DNA of 64,000 bases, from positions 122,877,503 through 122,941,502 of the forward strand of contig CM042692.1 in NCBI GenBank assembly GCA_023614405.1, given 5' to 3'. A program made the translations under genes and the position numbers. Source of the DNA: Avena insularis (lineage: Eukaryota > Streptophyta > Magnoliopsida > Poales > Poaceae). The notes under the pieces are model-generated. The model made no database searches. It was not told where the DNA came from and saw only the letters and a list, made by a program, of their open reading frames with translations. Of this stretch, positions 10,582-21,579 are shown piece by piece (position 1 is the stretch's first letter; each line of letters begins with the position of its first letter).

Positions 10582-12201
10582 TGATGGCTCTGTGTATGGC
10601 GCCCAGAAAAGTGCTGGTGCGAGGTTGATGTAGAGCTCGTTGGGAACCCCAAGAGGAAGGGATGATGAGCACAGCAGCAAGTTTCCCTCAGTTATGAAAC
10701 CAAGGTTTAATCGAACTAGTAGGAGCAAGGAAACACCCCAAAGGTGTTAATAGCTGATCTTTGGCAGGGCGCACTACCGGTGCTAGTAGCAACGTGGAGA
10801 CCTGCACAACACAACCACAGAACTTTGTCCCCAACTTGCGATGAGGTTGTCAATCTCACCGTGTTTTGCAGAAAACAAAGGATTAAACGTATCGAATGGA
10901 AAGAAGTAAAAGTTTGCAGAAAGTAAACACAAAGAAGAAACAGTTTATAGATTGTATGTAAAAGAAAAGGACCAGGATCCATAGTACACTAGAGGTGGCT
11001 CTCCTTAGATAGAAAACATGCTGGGTGAACAAATTACAGCGGGGCAATTGACAAACACCGAGAAAGCAATGCATGCATATACTAATCATCTTGACTCCTT
11101 TGAGACTTGATTGGGCATTACAACATAATACATAGACCACCATCCAACTGCATCTATGACTAATAATCCACCTTCAGGTTATCATCCGAACCCCTCCAAA
11201 GATTAAGTTGCAAGCAACAGATTATTGCTTCTGAACTGCGTGTAAAGTAAACAATACGATTGTTCTATGAACAAAGAATTGTTGTTTTCTCCTAGTAGCA
11301 ACAGACATCTAGTACCTTAGAGATTTCTATCACTTCCCAGTTACGAGGCATGAACCCACTATCGAGCATAAATACTAACTCTTGGAGTTGCTAGCATCTA
11401 CTTGGCTAAGATAGCTACTAACAACAGAAAGCATGCAAGATCACAAATAACAAAGACATGATAGAATCAATAATCAATCTGAAATAGCATCTCAATATCC
11501 ATCGGATCCCCGCAAACACAACATGTATGAATTACAAATAGATGATCTTGATCATGAACGGAGCTCACAAGATCTAAACATGAAAGCACAAAGGAGGAGA
11601 ACCAGCCATCTAGCTACTACATGGATCCGTAGTCCAAGGATGAACTACTCACGCATCACACCAGAGGCTTGCATGGTGATGAAGAAGGCCTCCAGGGTGA
11701 ATTCCCCTCTCCAGCAAGGTGCCAGGAAGAGCTTCAGATCCCTCCCGATCTAGGGATGGAGATGATGGCGGCTACAGACTCTTTTGTGGATTTTTGATCG
11801 GGTACTTACGGTTTTCGTCCCGAGGGCAATATATAGGCGGAAGGAGAGGCCGAGGGGGTGCCTGGGCTGGCCACACCACCCCCTGGCACGGGCCAGGCCT
11901 GGCCGTGCGGCCAGTTGGTGTGGCCGCCCTCTGGCCCTTCTCCGTCTCGTATTCTGGCACTTGATCCCTTCCGAAAAATAGGCACTTTGGCTTTTGTCCT
12001 GTCCAATTCCGAGAATGTTCATTTTCTGACTTTCCTTGAACCAAAAACAGCAGAAAACAGGCAGCTGGCACTGTGGCTCTTGTTAATAGGTTAGTCCAAG
12101 AAATCATATGAAAAGTACTCCAAAGTTGGAACAAAACACAAGAAAGTGGATAAAACCAAGCATGGAACATCAAAAATTATAGATACATTTGCAATGTATC
12201 A
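10582..12201 (-). repeat. 5' LTR of the nested element
   Basis: About 1620 bp. On the minus strand it starts TGATACATTGCAAATGTATC, a near-palindromic start typical of many Pooideae Gypsy LTRs, and ends GAGCCATCA. A GC-rich inverted-repeat stretch (about 11855-11935) resembles that in the Athila-type LTRs of this window. No second copy is present. Confidence 0.75.
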
Positions 12202-13047
12202 AGCCGCGACTCGCCCGGCCAACTTCTGGACGTCGCGCAGGCACTCGGGTTTTCCGAGTCGTGCGATGGTGTCGATCTTTGTGGGGTTGGCTTCGATGCC
12301 TCGCTTGGAGACTACGTATCCCAGTAGCTGTCCAGTGGGGACACTGAAGGTGCAATTTCCTGGGTTCAGCTTGATGTTGTACCTCTGCAGATTTGCAAAG
12401 GTTTCGGTCAGGTCGGCGAGCAGATCGTCCTGGCGGGTGGATTTTACCACCACGTCGTCGATGTAGACGTGAATATTGCGGCCAATTTGGCTCGCGAGGC
12501 ACTCCTGCATGCACCTTTGTTATGTGGCGCCGATGTTCTTGAGGCCGAACATCATGGTCGTGTAGCAGAAGGCGCCGAATGGCATGATGAACGTCGTCTT
12601 CTCTTCATCCTCGACCGCCATTTTGATCTGGTTGTAACCAGAGTATGCGTCGAGGAAGCACAACGACTCCGATCCCACGGTCGAGTCGATGATCTGATCG
12701 ATGTGCGGTAGGACAAACTCCTCCTTCGGGCAGGCACTGTTGAGGTTGGTGTAGTCGATACACATTCTCCATGTGTTGTTCTTTTTCAGAACCAGGACTG
12801 GGTTTGCCAGCCACTTGGAGTATTTTATTGGCCAAATGAAGCCTATGGCCAGTAGGCGTTGCACTTCTTCGGCGATTGCTCGACGGCACTCTTCATTGAA
12901 GGGCCACAGCGACTTCTTTACCGGTCACACTTTGGGGTCGGCGTGTAGTTTGTGCTCAGCGAGTTCCCTTGGGACACCTGGCATGTCAGAAGGTTTCCAT
13001 GCGAAGATGTCGTGGTTCTCACGGAGGAACCCGATGAGCACGCTTTC
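12202..13047 (-). pseudogene. Reverse transcriptase of the Tat element
   Basis: RNA-dependent DNA polymerase domain following gag-protease. Motifs on the minus strand: MCIDYTNLNSACPKE, then LDAYSGYNQIKM (catalytic Asp), then MMFGLKNIGAT, then VYIDDVVVKS, the YxDD box with two catalytic Asp, then LLGYVVSKRGIEANP and a thumb-like end at LAGRVAA. Stops occur at about 13045, 12928 and 12518. The thumb/connection is cut at 12202 by the nested LTR element. All catalytic aspartates remain visible, so inactivation is due to the breaks rather than loss of the active site. Confidence 0.87.
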
Positions 13048-16000
13048 CTATGCGGGGTTCATGTGCGCCCTAATGGTGACCGTCTGGCTGGAGTCACCCG
13101 GGACGAGCTCTACGGTGCGAGTATGTGTGGTTCCCTCGAACATGGAGTTCGTGGCGGTTGGCTTCTTCAGGATGGTGGGGTCGTCCTTGTTGATGTTTCC
13201 CACGTATTTCGCAAGCTCCTCCGCGTGATTAGTCTCCACGGTGATGACGGTGTTGGCGAGCTTAGCGCCTTTGTCCTTGCATTCCATGGCCATATTGGGG
13301 TCGCCGTGGACGGTGATGATGCCGCTCGGCCCTGGGAGCTTCATCATGTTGTATGCATAGTGGGGGGTCGCCGTAAATTTGGCGAACGTTTGGCGTCCCA
13401 GGACGCGGTGATAGGGGCTACAGAAGTTCGCCAGCTCGAACTCGATTCGCTCGGCGCAGTAGTTTGCTGGTGTGCCAAAGGTGACCGGTAATGTCACTTT
13501 TCTGATCGGGTACGCCTTCCGACCGGGGACGATGCCGTGGAAGGTCGTCAGGGTCGGCTGGATTGCCGATTCCGGGAGCTGGAGCCTTTTGAACGTGTCC
13601 AGATACATGATGTTGATGGAGCTCCCACCGTCCATCAGTGTCTTGGGAAGCCAATAGTCGGCCACTTTGGGCCTGACCACCAGGGCGACTCGCCCTGGGT
13701 ACTCGATCTTTGGAGCATGGTTCTGGTGACTCCAGGTGATGCTCTGCTCGGACCAGTTGAGGAAGCGTGGGATATCGACCCGTGTCACCGCATTGACGGC
13801 GACTGCACGGGCGAGCACCTTCCGCTCGCGCTTGGTGCCGAGCCTAGTGAAGGTGTGTAGAGAGCCGACGACGTTGCCAAAGCCGCCGGCGTTTCCGTTC
13901 TCCCGAGGTGGGTTGTTGTTGGGGTCCTCCCTTGCTCGCCTTGCCTTTTCGATCTCTTTGAGAGAGTGGCAGAACGCGGTGGTGTGGGTGGCGGGTTTCC
14001 CCTCCCTGCTATGGTAGACGCAAGGCTGGTTGAGCAGGGCAGCAGGGTCGAATTTCGGCCTTGCCGTGTTATTGGCGCGGTAGTTTCCGCTATCGCGGTA
14101 ATTTCCTCCGTCGCGGCGGTAGCTCTTGGGGTCGCGTTGGCCATAGCCGGCATTGGTGACGAAGTCGACTCGCCCGTCCGTGCGGCCCTTGCCGGTGATG
14201 CGGGTGTTGCTGTAGCGCATGTCGCGATGTCGCCCGCTGTCGTGCCCGTTCGTGCGGCGTCTTCCTCCCGACTCGTCGTCAGAGTCTTGGTTGGGGTCCT
14301 CCTTCGCGTAGCGCTTGGCGATCTTGAGGAGGTCAAGGATGTTGGCGAGCGTTCGGTAGACCCGCTTGATCTTGGCGACAAGGGGTTCATACCAGCACGC
14401 ATTCTTGAAGCAATGTATCGCCGTGTCTGGGTGGATGCCGGAAGCATTGATCCACAATTCTTGCCACATTTGAATCCAGTGGCGGGCCGACTCGCATTGT
14501 CCCTGGATACACCGCTCCAGGTCTTCGATGGTGGTGGCGCGGGTGTAGGAGCCCTCGAAGTGCCTGACAAAGGCATCCCGCATTTCCTCCCAGGAGTCAA
14601 TGCTGTCGGCGGGGAGGGTGTTGATCCATTGCCGGGTCGCACCCTCCATCATCAAGGGGAGGTAGCGAGCGGCGAGCAGGTCGGTGTGGCCGGTGATTCC
14701 CATTACCATGAGGTATGTGTCCAGCCACACTTCTAGATCGTACGTTGGATCGTACTTTTCGATCTCCTTGGGCGCCTTGAAGTTGGCGGGGTATTTTTCC
14801 CCTCTGATCATAGGCCCGAAGCATTGGGGGCCGACTCGGCTGAGCGAGCCCCTGGGTTCAGGGTCGCCGCGGTTGCTGAGGGTGTGCCTCAAGTTGTTGG
14901 GCTGGCACGCCCGCCAGGCCTGGTTGTTGATGATGTGCGTGCGGGTGTCGATGGGCTGCCCGTTGGCGGCGACCGTGTTGTTCACCGGTCGCGGCTCGTT
15001 GGTGGAGAGCGCGGGGTTGGCGGCCCATGGCTGCGTTGCCAGGGGCTGCGGTGGTGGGCAGGTCACGACGTTGACGATGGTGGGGTGGCCGCTTGAGGCC
15101 GCCCTGCTTGCCGAGGAGCAGGAATACATCCGACCCCACGGATCGACTCCCGCGGCTTGTTGCTCGACAGCCCTGGCGAGTAGGGCCTTGGCGTACTGGA
15201 TCTACATCGCGCCTTCTCCCTGGACGTCGAGGTTGGCGACCGCGGCATCGACCATGATGACATTGCCATCAGGGTGGAGTAGAGTGGGAGTCTGTTGGCG
15301 TCACGGGCCTGTGGCGAGAAGATGATCCGCGGCTGGTCCGGCGGGGGTGCACAACCAATGGGTGGTGGAGGGGCTCTGGTCGCCGGTGCACCGGGTGGTG
15401 GTCGGTTGCTTCCATCTGGTGATGCGTTCTCGCAGTACTCGCGCTGGGTCGCGCGTGCGGGGTTGCTTTCATCGTTGAAGTTGAGGACACGGCCCTGCAC
15501 GTTGGAGTTCATGCGGGTCCTGATGCAGCGCTGGTGATAGAGCGATAGCTCCCGCGCCGTTTCCCGCTCGAGGCGGTATCTCTCGCGCTCGGCGAGCTCA
15601 TTTTGCTATGCCTCCGCGAGTCGCAGGCAGGCCTCCTCCACCTCTGTGGCTGTGGCGGTCGGCGGGATTGGTGTGGAGAACGTATCTGGCGGGGCGGCCA
15701 TGCTCCCCGCCATGTAGATCGTATTGAAGCGATTGGATCTGGCGCGGAAGTCCTCGGGCGACTCCGAGCCAGAATCGGAATCGAAGATCCCGAGGATGGA
15801 GGAGTCCTCGAAATCCTTAGGGTTGGAGACTCGTGTGATGGAGTCTTCTCGTGATGCCGCGGTGATAGATCCGTCGACCGAGGCAGGGGTCGCGGAGTCG
15901 GCATCGTCGTTTAGGGCCTCGTCGCTCGCGGCGGTGTTGGTCTTGGCCGCGTTGCTGGCGGCCGAGTCGTACTCAGTGATGAGGCTCCTGATGGAGCGGA

Positions 16001-16196
16001 CCTGCTCCTCCGAGGGCAAATCGCGGTGCGGCGGCGATCCGCCAATGATCACCGTCGCCGCTGGGTCGACCGTGCCGGTGAAGCCGACAAAGAGGTTGAT
16101 GGAGCCGACCGGCATCACCGCGCCGTGGGTGATCGGGCGTGACGCCGGGACGTAGCTGCTGGGCAGGATCTGTAAGATCCCTCCGATGGCGATCAT
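13048..16196 (-). pseudogene. Gag and protease of the Tat element
   Basis: Structural protein plus aspartic protease. A likely start is the ATG at 16196; the frame upstream runs back into the LTR, so the next ATG inside the internal region was chosen. The N-terminal part (16196-15606) is Ser/Thr/Asp-rich and ends at a stop near 15606; further stops lie around 15200. The long open frame 15129-13048 (693 aa) holds the retrotransposon gag domain: EVWLDTYLMVMGITG, QWINTLPADSI, FVRHFEGSYTRA. A basic/Arg-rich linker and a Cys/His cluster (CVYHSREG...HTTAFCH) follow. Then comes the protease with active-site-like LMDGGSSINIMY and a VLGR motif near the end. A stop at 13045-13047 separates it from RT. 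Confidence 0.82.
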
Positions 16197-16267
16197 GCGT
16201 CTGGTGGCAAGCGGCCGATCGATCGGCGAATAGGGTCTCGCCAGAGAACTCAGGCCAGTCCGGATAG

Positions 16268-16285
16268 GCCCCACGGTGGGCGCCA
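16268..16285 (-). other. Primer-binding site of the Tat element
   Basis: On the minus strand, TGGCGCCCACCGTGGGGC begins one base inside the 5' LTR. Position and TGG start fit a tRNA primer-binding site; I do not name the tRNA. Confidence 0.75.
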
Positions 16286-16286
16286 C

Positions 16287-16784
16287 TGTCGTGGAAATGG
16301 CCACGGCAGTCGCTGCAGTAGGCAGCGATTGATTGAACCAGGGGCGAGAGCTGGCGGCCATCTGCGGTGCGGGATGGGGGCAGATGCACATGGGTTTACC
16401 CAGGTTCGGCCCCCTGGAGGGTAAAGACCTACTCCTGCTAGATTGGATTAGTGGAGAGCGAGTTACAGGGGTGGTGAGCTCGGCGTCTAAGCAGCGAGTC
16501 GCTTGAAGGGGTGTATGATGGAACGTCAGTCCTTAGGATACCCTAGGGAGGTTTATATATGAGGCACCTCGCTAGGGTTTACAGTTTACAACCGAACAGG
16601 ATATGGATTCAGAGGCTTTGACCTAATCCGACTGGGCTTCGAGTACGCTTCTGTGCCTCCAGTCTCTAGTCATCGGGCCTTCTCTTTAGTCCCATTCCAG
16701 TCGCCATCCTGCAGGCCCACTCGCGAGCCCTTTGGCCCAATCGAAACGTCCTGCTGAGCATACCCCATTCGACATATCCCATCA
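16287..16784 (-). repeat. 5' LTR of the Tat element
   Basis: 498 bp, TGTCGTGG...CCCATCA on +, matching 2251-2749. For this minus-strand element it is the promoter LTR. A TATATAAAC box reads on the minus strand at 16551-16559. Confidence 0.92.
16551..16559 (-). promoter_or_regulatory. TATA box in the Tat 5' LTR
   Basis: TATATAAAC on the minus strand within the promoter LTR, upstream of gag. The same motif is kept in the 3' LTR. Confidence 0.5.
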
Positions 16785-19700
16785 GTAGTAATATGCAATT
16801 TAGAACTTTAAAATTCTGCATGAGAAGTAGTAATGCACAATTTTTTTTGTTTTAGAGAGGAAAAAAAGGGGAGAAAGAGGACCGACAGAGATAAAAAGAT
16901 TGTTGGACAAGCATGGACCAAATAACAAGATACAGTTGGAATTTAATCATCTGGTCAGCCCTGTGGGCGTAAGACCTGCAAGTTAGCAAATTTTATTGGT
17001 TATCAAGGAAAAGATGTATCTATGGCATCTCCAAGTAGGAGGAAAGTACTAGAAGTTGAAAAGGACAAACTAGTGTAGAGTGTTAAGGTGAAACTTGAGC
17101 AAACATTTTTCTTTACCATATATGTGAATTAATATGTACAAAGGTTTAATATTCAACTAATAACAGAGTTTCTTCGATATCGATGATTCATTCAATCCAT
17201 GGGTGATGAAGTCAGCTGCCAAGAAATTCAGGGGTTTCAAGTCTTTCCTAAAGAAGAAGTTCTATGATGCAACTATGACGTTGAAGGAAAACATTCAAAA
17301 GGGGTGCCAAAAAAGAATTCCGCCAAGCTAGTGGGTATGACTGGTAAAGAAATGGAGGACACGTGAACAAAAGGTAAACCCACTCCCCTGAATTATTCTC
17401 CTTTTCATTTTCACTTATAGTCAGGCGTGTTTGTGGATTCCCATCCTAGTTTGAGCTTCTATGTTTCTTTCTTTTAGTGGAAACATTTGATATCTGCTCT
17501 AGAACTCATAAGGTTTGCATATAATGGGGCAGTCAAACACCAACATTTGTTCTATTAGTGTGATTAGTTAAGCTTGCTAGAATCTTTGAGAAAAGAATTA
17601 GGAATTTATCAGATCCCTACCTTTTAAAAAGGAACTTTATTAATGTGTCTAACTAGTGTCATTCTGATCATTTTGAGTGATAGGAAATAGTTGAGCTGCG
17701 AAGAAAGGCTAGTGAGTTTTGATTAATCTTTGATACTGTGATATTCTGTGCAAACATAGAAGAAAGAGTGACATAACTGAATGCGCATTGCTTTTATTGT
17801 ATCATGCCATTTATGCATAATGTGGTGATAGATCATTAGCTTAAACCTCAATGATACAAATTGTTGTATCTTTTACTATATTAGAAGAATTTTTCCAGTT
17901 GTATATACAGTTTACTGATCTCCAATTCCTATACTGCAGAAAATTGCAACTAAGAACAGATCTGCAAGGGGAGGCCATGGAAATGGAAGTCACACTATAG
18001 GGACTAAAAGCTTCGTAGTTTTTCCTAGACAATTGGAGCTGAAAGTGGGGAGACCAGTTGGGAGAGTAGAGCTGTTTTTTGCTACACACTTAAATAAAAA
18101 AGGAGAACCGGATAATAATTACTCTGCCAAAAAAATGGTATGTTCCAAACCTTAACTGAAATGATTTTGTTCATGCATTTATTGTATTATCATTAGTTTG
18201 TCAGGAAGTAATTGAATGTAGTGCAAACAAATAATGACATATTTTATTTCTGGTAGAATGAAGTTAGGAATTTATGTGAGGAGGATCCTTCATTGATTGA
18301 TTCATATGATGATGAGTTGTATGAAAAGGTATTCCCAAATGCATAAAAATCAAGATCACATGGTTTTGGTCTTTTTGTTGGAGGGAAAAATTCAGACAAG
18401 ATAGATCACTTGCTACATGTCCTGGAATGGTCAGAGCAAGAGAAAAAACATCTGTTGGGTGTGTTGCAATCACTGATGGAAAGAAGTGACCAAATGGAAG
18501 AGAGATGGAGCTAGAATCTCAAAAGATTCGATCTAACCAAATGGAGAATTATCTTCAACATGTATAGCAGCAGCATGAACCACAACAACATGTACAACAC
18601 AAGCAGCATCATGAACAGCAGCAGCCCGACCTTACTTAGCAACACAAGTAGCAACACGACCTTACTCAGCAATACAAGCAACATAAGCACCGCCCGACCT
18701 TACTCAGCAACAAAAGTAACACAAGCACCAACCCAGCCTTCCTCAGTAACAAAAGCAACACAAGCACCAGCCTTACCTTCCTCAGGAACACAAGCACCAG
18801 CCCGACCTTCCTCAGCAACAAAATCAACACATGTAGCAGCCCGACCTTACTTAGCAACACAAGAAACACACAGAGCATCCCGACCTTACTCAACAACACA
18901 AGCAACACAAGCACCAACCCGACCTTCCTCAGCAACAAAAGCAACACACGCAGCATCCCGACCTTACTCAACAACATAATTAGCAACATCAAAATCAAAT
19001 AGTACAAAGTAAACAACAGCAACACAAGCAACAGCTTAACCTTCCTGAAAGTCAAGCTGGTAGCTATAACATATTTGACAACACAAGGAACAAGAAGAAA
19101 ATGGAAGAGAAGATGACTACTGATTCACAAATTCAGAACTCAGAACCTGAACCCACTATTGATGAGCGAACTTCAAACAAGAGGATGAAGAGGATCAGTG
19201 AAAATTAGATGGCAAGTGGTCAATTCAAGAATATGAAGATAGATGCAAATTCATAGATTACTAAAGCAAATATTTTGCACAAAGGGAAGCTAGAGAAGGT
19301 TGTTGAGAATATTGCAAAATCACAGAAAACCGATGCAGATATTAAGGGAACACAAGTAAAAGCAAGAGGAAATCCTAAAAAGAGAAAATCCTCTTTCAAG
19401 GTAGGTATGGAGGTTGGCTTGACATCACCAAATAGTGCACAAGTAGTAGCATTCGAGACAATTCAGATTATAGATAAAGAATCCAAATGTTTGGATGGCA
19501 AACCACTATCGGACTATGTTGAGGTTTTGGTGAACATAGTTCTTAAGGAATCTACACTTCTGCCACATGAACAAGGTAGAATTACCAACTTGGGGAGTGT
19601 TGCAACACATTGCATCCCATGGACAAGAAAAAATGTATGATATCTAACATAATTTTACTTCCTGTTGGTCATTTACACCTTGTCATAGTGATATCTAATA

Positions 19701-19850
19701 TCTGAATTTTGTTCATGTAGCTAGAAGAATCTGAAGCAGAATCTACTATATTGCAAGTGAATTCAAGTGGAAAAGCAAAGAAGCCTCAAAAAGAATCTAA
19801 TCCAGGTAGAAGCTAGTGAGAAACTAATGTAGGTTGGGCATTGTGTACTA
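16785..19850 (+). pseudogene. CACTA second gene (Transposase_24 / Ptta-En/Spm type), 3' part
   Basis: Continuation of the gene cut by the Tat element. Coding pieces, with introns and stops between them, are at about 16850-17100, 17165-17375, 17940-18140, 18258-18480, 18550-19640 and 19720-19850. The second reads NPWVMKSAAKKFRGFKSFLK and later LVKKWRTREQK; the third reads GGHGNGSHTIGTKSFVVF then ELFFATHLNKKGEP. These match the order of conserved blocks in plant Ptta/En/Spm proteins (Transposase_24). A Gln/His-rich tandem repeat follows (18560-18975), then a basic linker and an open C-terminal piece (19275-19640) containing LDGKPLSDYVEVLVNIVLKE and ending at HCIPW. Such proteins are thought to bind CACTA ends. 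Too many stops for function. Confidence 0.72.
18560..18980 (+). repeat. CAACAC-rich tandem repeats encoding a Gln/His/Pro-rich tract
   Basis: Repeated units built from 'cagcaacaaaagcaacacaagcaccagcccgaccttcct' run for about 400 bp. In the frame of the surrounding CACTA protein they encode variants of QQQKQHKHQPDLP. All three frames are partly open because the unit contains few stops, so apparent Thr/Ser-rich and Leu-rich ORFs over it are shadows. Confidence 0.7.
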
Positions 19851-20349
19851 TGCATTGCTTTTGCTCTTTACTATTGCTCATTTGGCTGTGATAATAAATT
19901 TTCATTTCTTTTGCAACACGAGGAGAATAAGAAGATATCAAAGAAACTAAATGGGAAATGTGAAGGAATTCAAAATTGTTGATGTGAAGTACTATATTGT
20001 TGTTGTTGCTGTGAAGTACTATATCATTTTTGCTGTGAAGAAACTATATTGTTGTGAAGTACTATATTGTTGTGAAGTACTATATTGTTATTGGTGTGAA
20101 GAAACTATATTGCTATGTAGTACTATATTGTTGTTGCTGTGAAGTACTAAATGGGAAATGGGAAATGTGAAGAACTATAAGTTATAAGAATAGTTGCTGT
20201 GAACTACATGGAAAGCTATATTGTTTTTTATTTGCTATGAACTCCATTATGAATAGTTACTGCTGAAAAGCTATATTGTTATTTTTTGTGTGAATTGTGG
20301 TTGGTATGAATAGTTACTATGACTTAATAAAATTATTGTTTCAATATAA
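19851..20349 (+). other. Non-coding CACTA 3' region with 'tgtgaagtactatattgttg' repeats
   Basis: No coding sequence is supported. Between about 19982 and 20160 a unit close to TGTGAAGTACTATATTGTTG, alternating with GTGAAGAAACTATATTG, occurs at least seven times in imperfect tandem. The region is AT-rich and leads into the subterminal repeats. Confidence 0.65.
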
Positions 20350-20760
20350 ACTGCCCCTAAAAAAGATTATAGGCACATTACTAAAGTGCTGCTAAAAACA
20401 GTTAGAGGCACATAGCTAAAGTGCTGCTAAAAATAGTTAGAGGCACATTGCTAAAGTGTGGCCAGAAATGGTTAGAGGAACAATGCTAAAGTGCCTCTAA
20501 AAATAGTTAGAGGCACATTGCTGAAGTGCGGATAAAAATGGTTAGAGACAGTTTTCAAAGTGTGGCTAAAAAAGGGTTGAGGCGGTCTCCAAAGTGCGGC
20601 TAAAAATTGATTGAGGCACTTTCCAAAGTGTGGCAAAAATCCTTTTTAGGGGCACTTTTTCCAAAGCGCGCCTAAAATTTTTAGCAACACGATTAAATTT
20701 GACACTTTTAAAAGTGCCACTAAAAATAAATAGAGGCACTTTGATGATTTTTTAGGGGCA
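20350..20760 (+). repeat. CACTA subterminal repeats, 35-bp unit
   Basis: Eight to ten degenerate head-to-tail copies of a 35-bp unit with the cores CTAAAGTGCTGCTAAAAA and GTTAGAGGCAC. Early copies start at about 20381, 20416 and 20451 with exactly 35-bp spacing; later ones lose a base or two. Copies on the other strand also appear near the end (20690-20760). Subterminal repeat arrays are binding sites for the TnpA-like protein in CACTA elements. Confidence 0.8.
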
Positions 20761-20792
20761 CATCTAAGTACCTCTAATTAACAATTGTGACA

Positions 20793-20804
20793 TAGTGAGT
20801 AGTG
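20793..20804 (+). repeat. Right terminus of the CACTA element
   Basis: Two closely spaced TAGTG pentamers (20793-20797 and 20800-20804) follow the subterminal repeats. TAGTG is the right-hand form of the CACTA end. Which copy is the true end cannot be decided without the left end. Confidence 0.5.
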
Positions 20805-21579
20805 AGGGAGGTCACTTAGGTATGCGAGATAAAAACAGGTCGATTGGTTGCATGTGCCACCATATTGTGGCCAGTGTGCGTCAGAGCTCGGGCCAAGCAT
20901 GCTATAAACTATCGATTCGGTCATTTCCAGCGAACCACCCTCCTCTCATGCTTTCTAGATGCAAAAGCATCGCATGTTGCATGAGGAGATACAACCATGG
21001 ATATGGTGTGGGCTTGCACTTTGCAACGAAAAATAGAGGGATGAATTCGGTCTTCTTATGATGCTTCCCTCTTTTGATATGTACCCTCTCCTTGTCTCCC
21101 AAATCGAAAACCCCCATTTCTCTCCATCGAGCTCGGGTCATCGGTCGACAATAGGTAAGTAGGTAAGCGGTGGTGGCAGGGTCCAAGACAGCAACGACCG
21201 TGACAGCGAGTAGGCTACTTCTCCCTCTTCATCAATTTGTCTTTGTCGTGCTCCACATCCACTGATCTATGTAAGTAACCTCACATCCTCATCTTGGTTG
21301 GTTAGATATGTGAGCTTGCAATGGTAAATCTGCCTAGATTCCTTATGGTACATGTGTTTGTTCATTGTAGATGTGTTTGATCATGTTACATGTGTGTGCT
21401 TGTAGTATGGTAGTTTGTGCAAATCGATGGGACAGTTGTACTATGGTAGTGTGACAACATGTGCTATATTCTACTCCATCTTTCAATTATTTATTGATGT
21501 AGCTCTTCAAATCCTTGCTTCGTAGCTAGATCTTTGAAATCATGCTTTCTTCTACAAATTTCTGTCATGCGTGAACAAT
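20805..21579. other. Unassigned sequence downstream of the CACTA element
   Basis: Moderate GC and short overlapping ORFs on both strands, none recognisable. It may be the 5' flank of the decayed gene that follows. Confidence 0.4.

Larger units (their letters stand above)
9693..12201 (-). mobile_element. Truncated LTR element nested in the Tat pol gene
   Basis: On the minus strand this starts with an intact 5' LTR (12201 down to 10582), then a primer-binding site, then a short internal region with an unfamiliar ORF, and stops at about 9693 without polypurine tract or second LTR. Host Tat pol resumes on both sides: RT up to 12202 and RNase H below 9693. No duplication of the 5 bases beside the LTR (AGCCG, 12202-12206) is seen at the left junction, and some host coding sequence is absent. 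The simplest reading is insertion followed by a deletion that removed the 3' half of the insert and some flanking pol. Confidence 0.75.
2251..16784 (-). mobile_element. Tat-lineage Ty3/Gypsy LTR retrotransposon
   Basis: Complete in outline and oriented on the minus strand. LTRs of 499 and 498 bp lie at 2251-2749 and 16287-16784, both TG...CA. The flanks TTAGT (2246-2250) and GTAGT (16785-16789) are a near-perfect 5-bp target duplication. A primer-binding-site-like TGGCGCCCACCGTGGGGC lies directly inside the right LTR. Minus-strand order is gag, protease, RT, RNase H, a second archaeal-type RNase H, then integrase without a chromodomain. That second RNase H is characteristic of the Tat/Ogre lineage. 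A separate gene occupies the opposite strand at 3199-6615. Pol is interrupted at about 9693-12201 by another LTR element. Several stops and the interruption make it non-autonomous. Confidence 0.88.
1..20804 (+). mobile_element. CACTA (En/Spm) DNA transposon, 3' part, decayed and interrupted
   Basis: Three signals in consistent order on + support a CACTA element whose left end lies outside the window: a TNP2-type transposase remnant (630-1640), a second gene of the plant Transposase_24 (Ptta/En/Spm) type (1741-2250 and 16785-19850), and an array of 35-bp subterminal repeats ending close to TAGTG, the reverse complement of the CACTA terminus (20793-20797 or 20800-20804). A 14.5-kb Gypsy element is inserted at 2250/2251. 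Both genes have many stops and frameshifts, so it is non-autonomous. The exact right end is uncertain between the two TAGTG copies, and no duplication could be checked because the left end is absent. Confidence 0.75.

Noticed and set aside
13966..14736. 256-aa plus-strand frame opposite gag of the Tat element
   Set aside because: Val/Ala/Gly-rich shadow of the GC-rich gag frame on the minus strand; no domain, and gag motifs are clear on the other strand.
18666..19055. Leu/Val-rich 129-aa minus-strand ORF resembling a membrane protein
   Set aside because: Antisense shadow of the CAACAC repeat tract of the CACTA gene.
20350..20760. CRISPR-like regular repeats
   Set aside because: Repeats are contiguous with no unique spacers and lie at a CACTA end in plant DNA.
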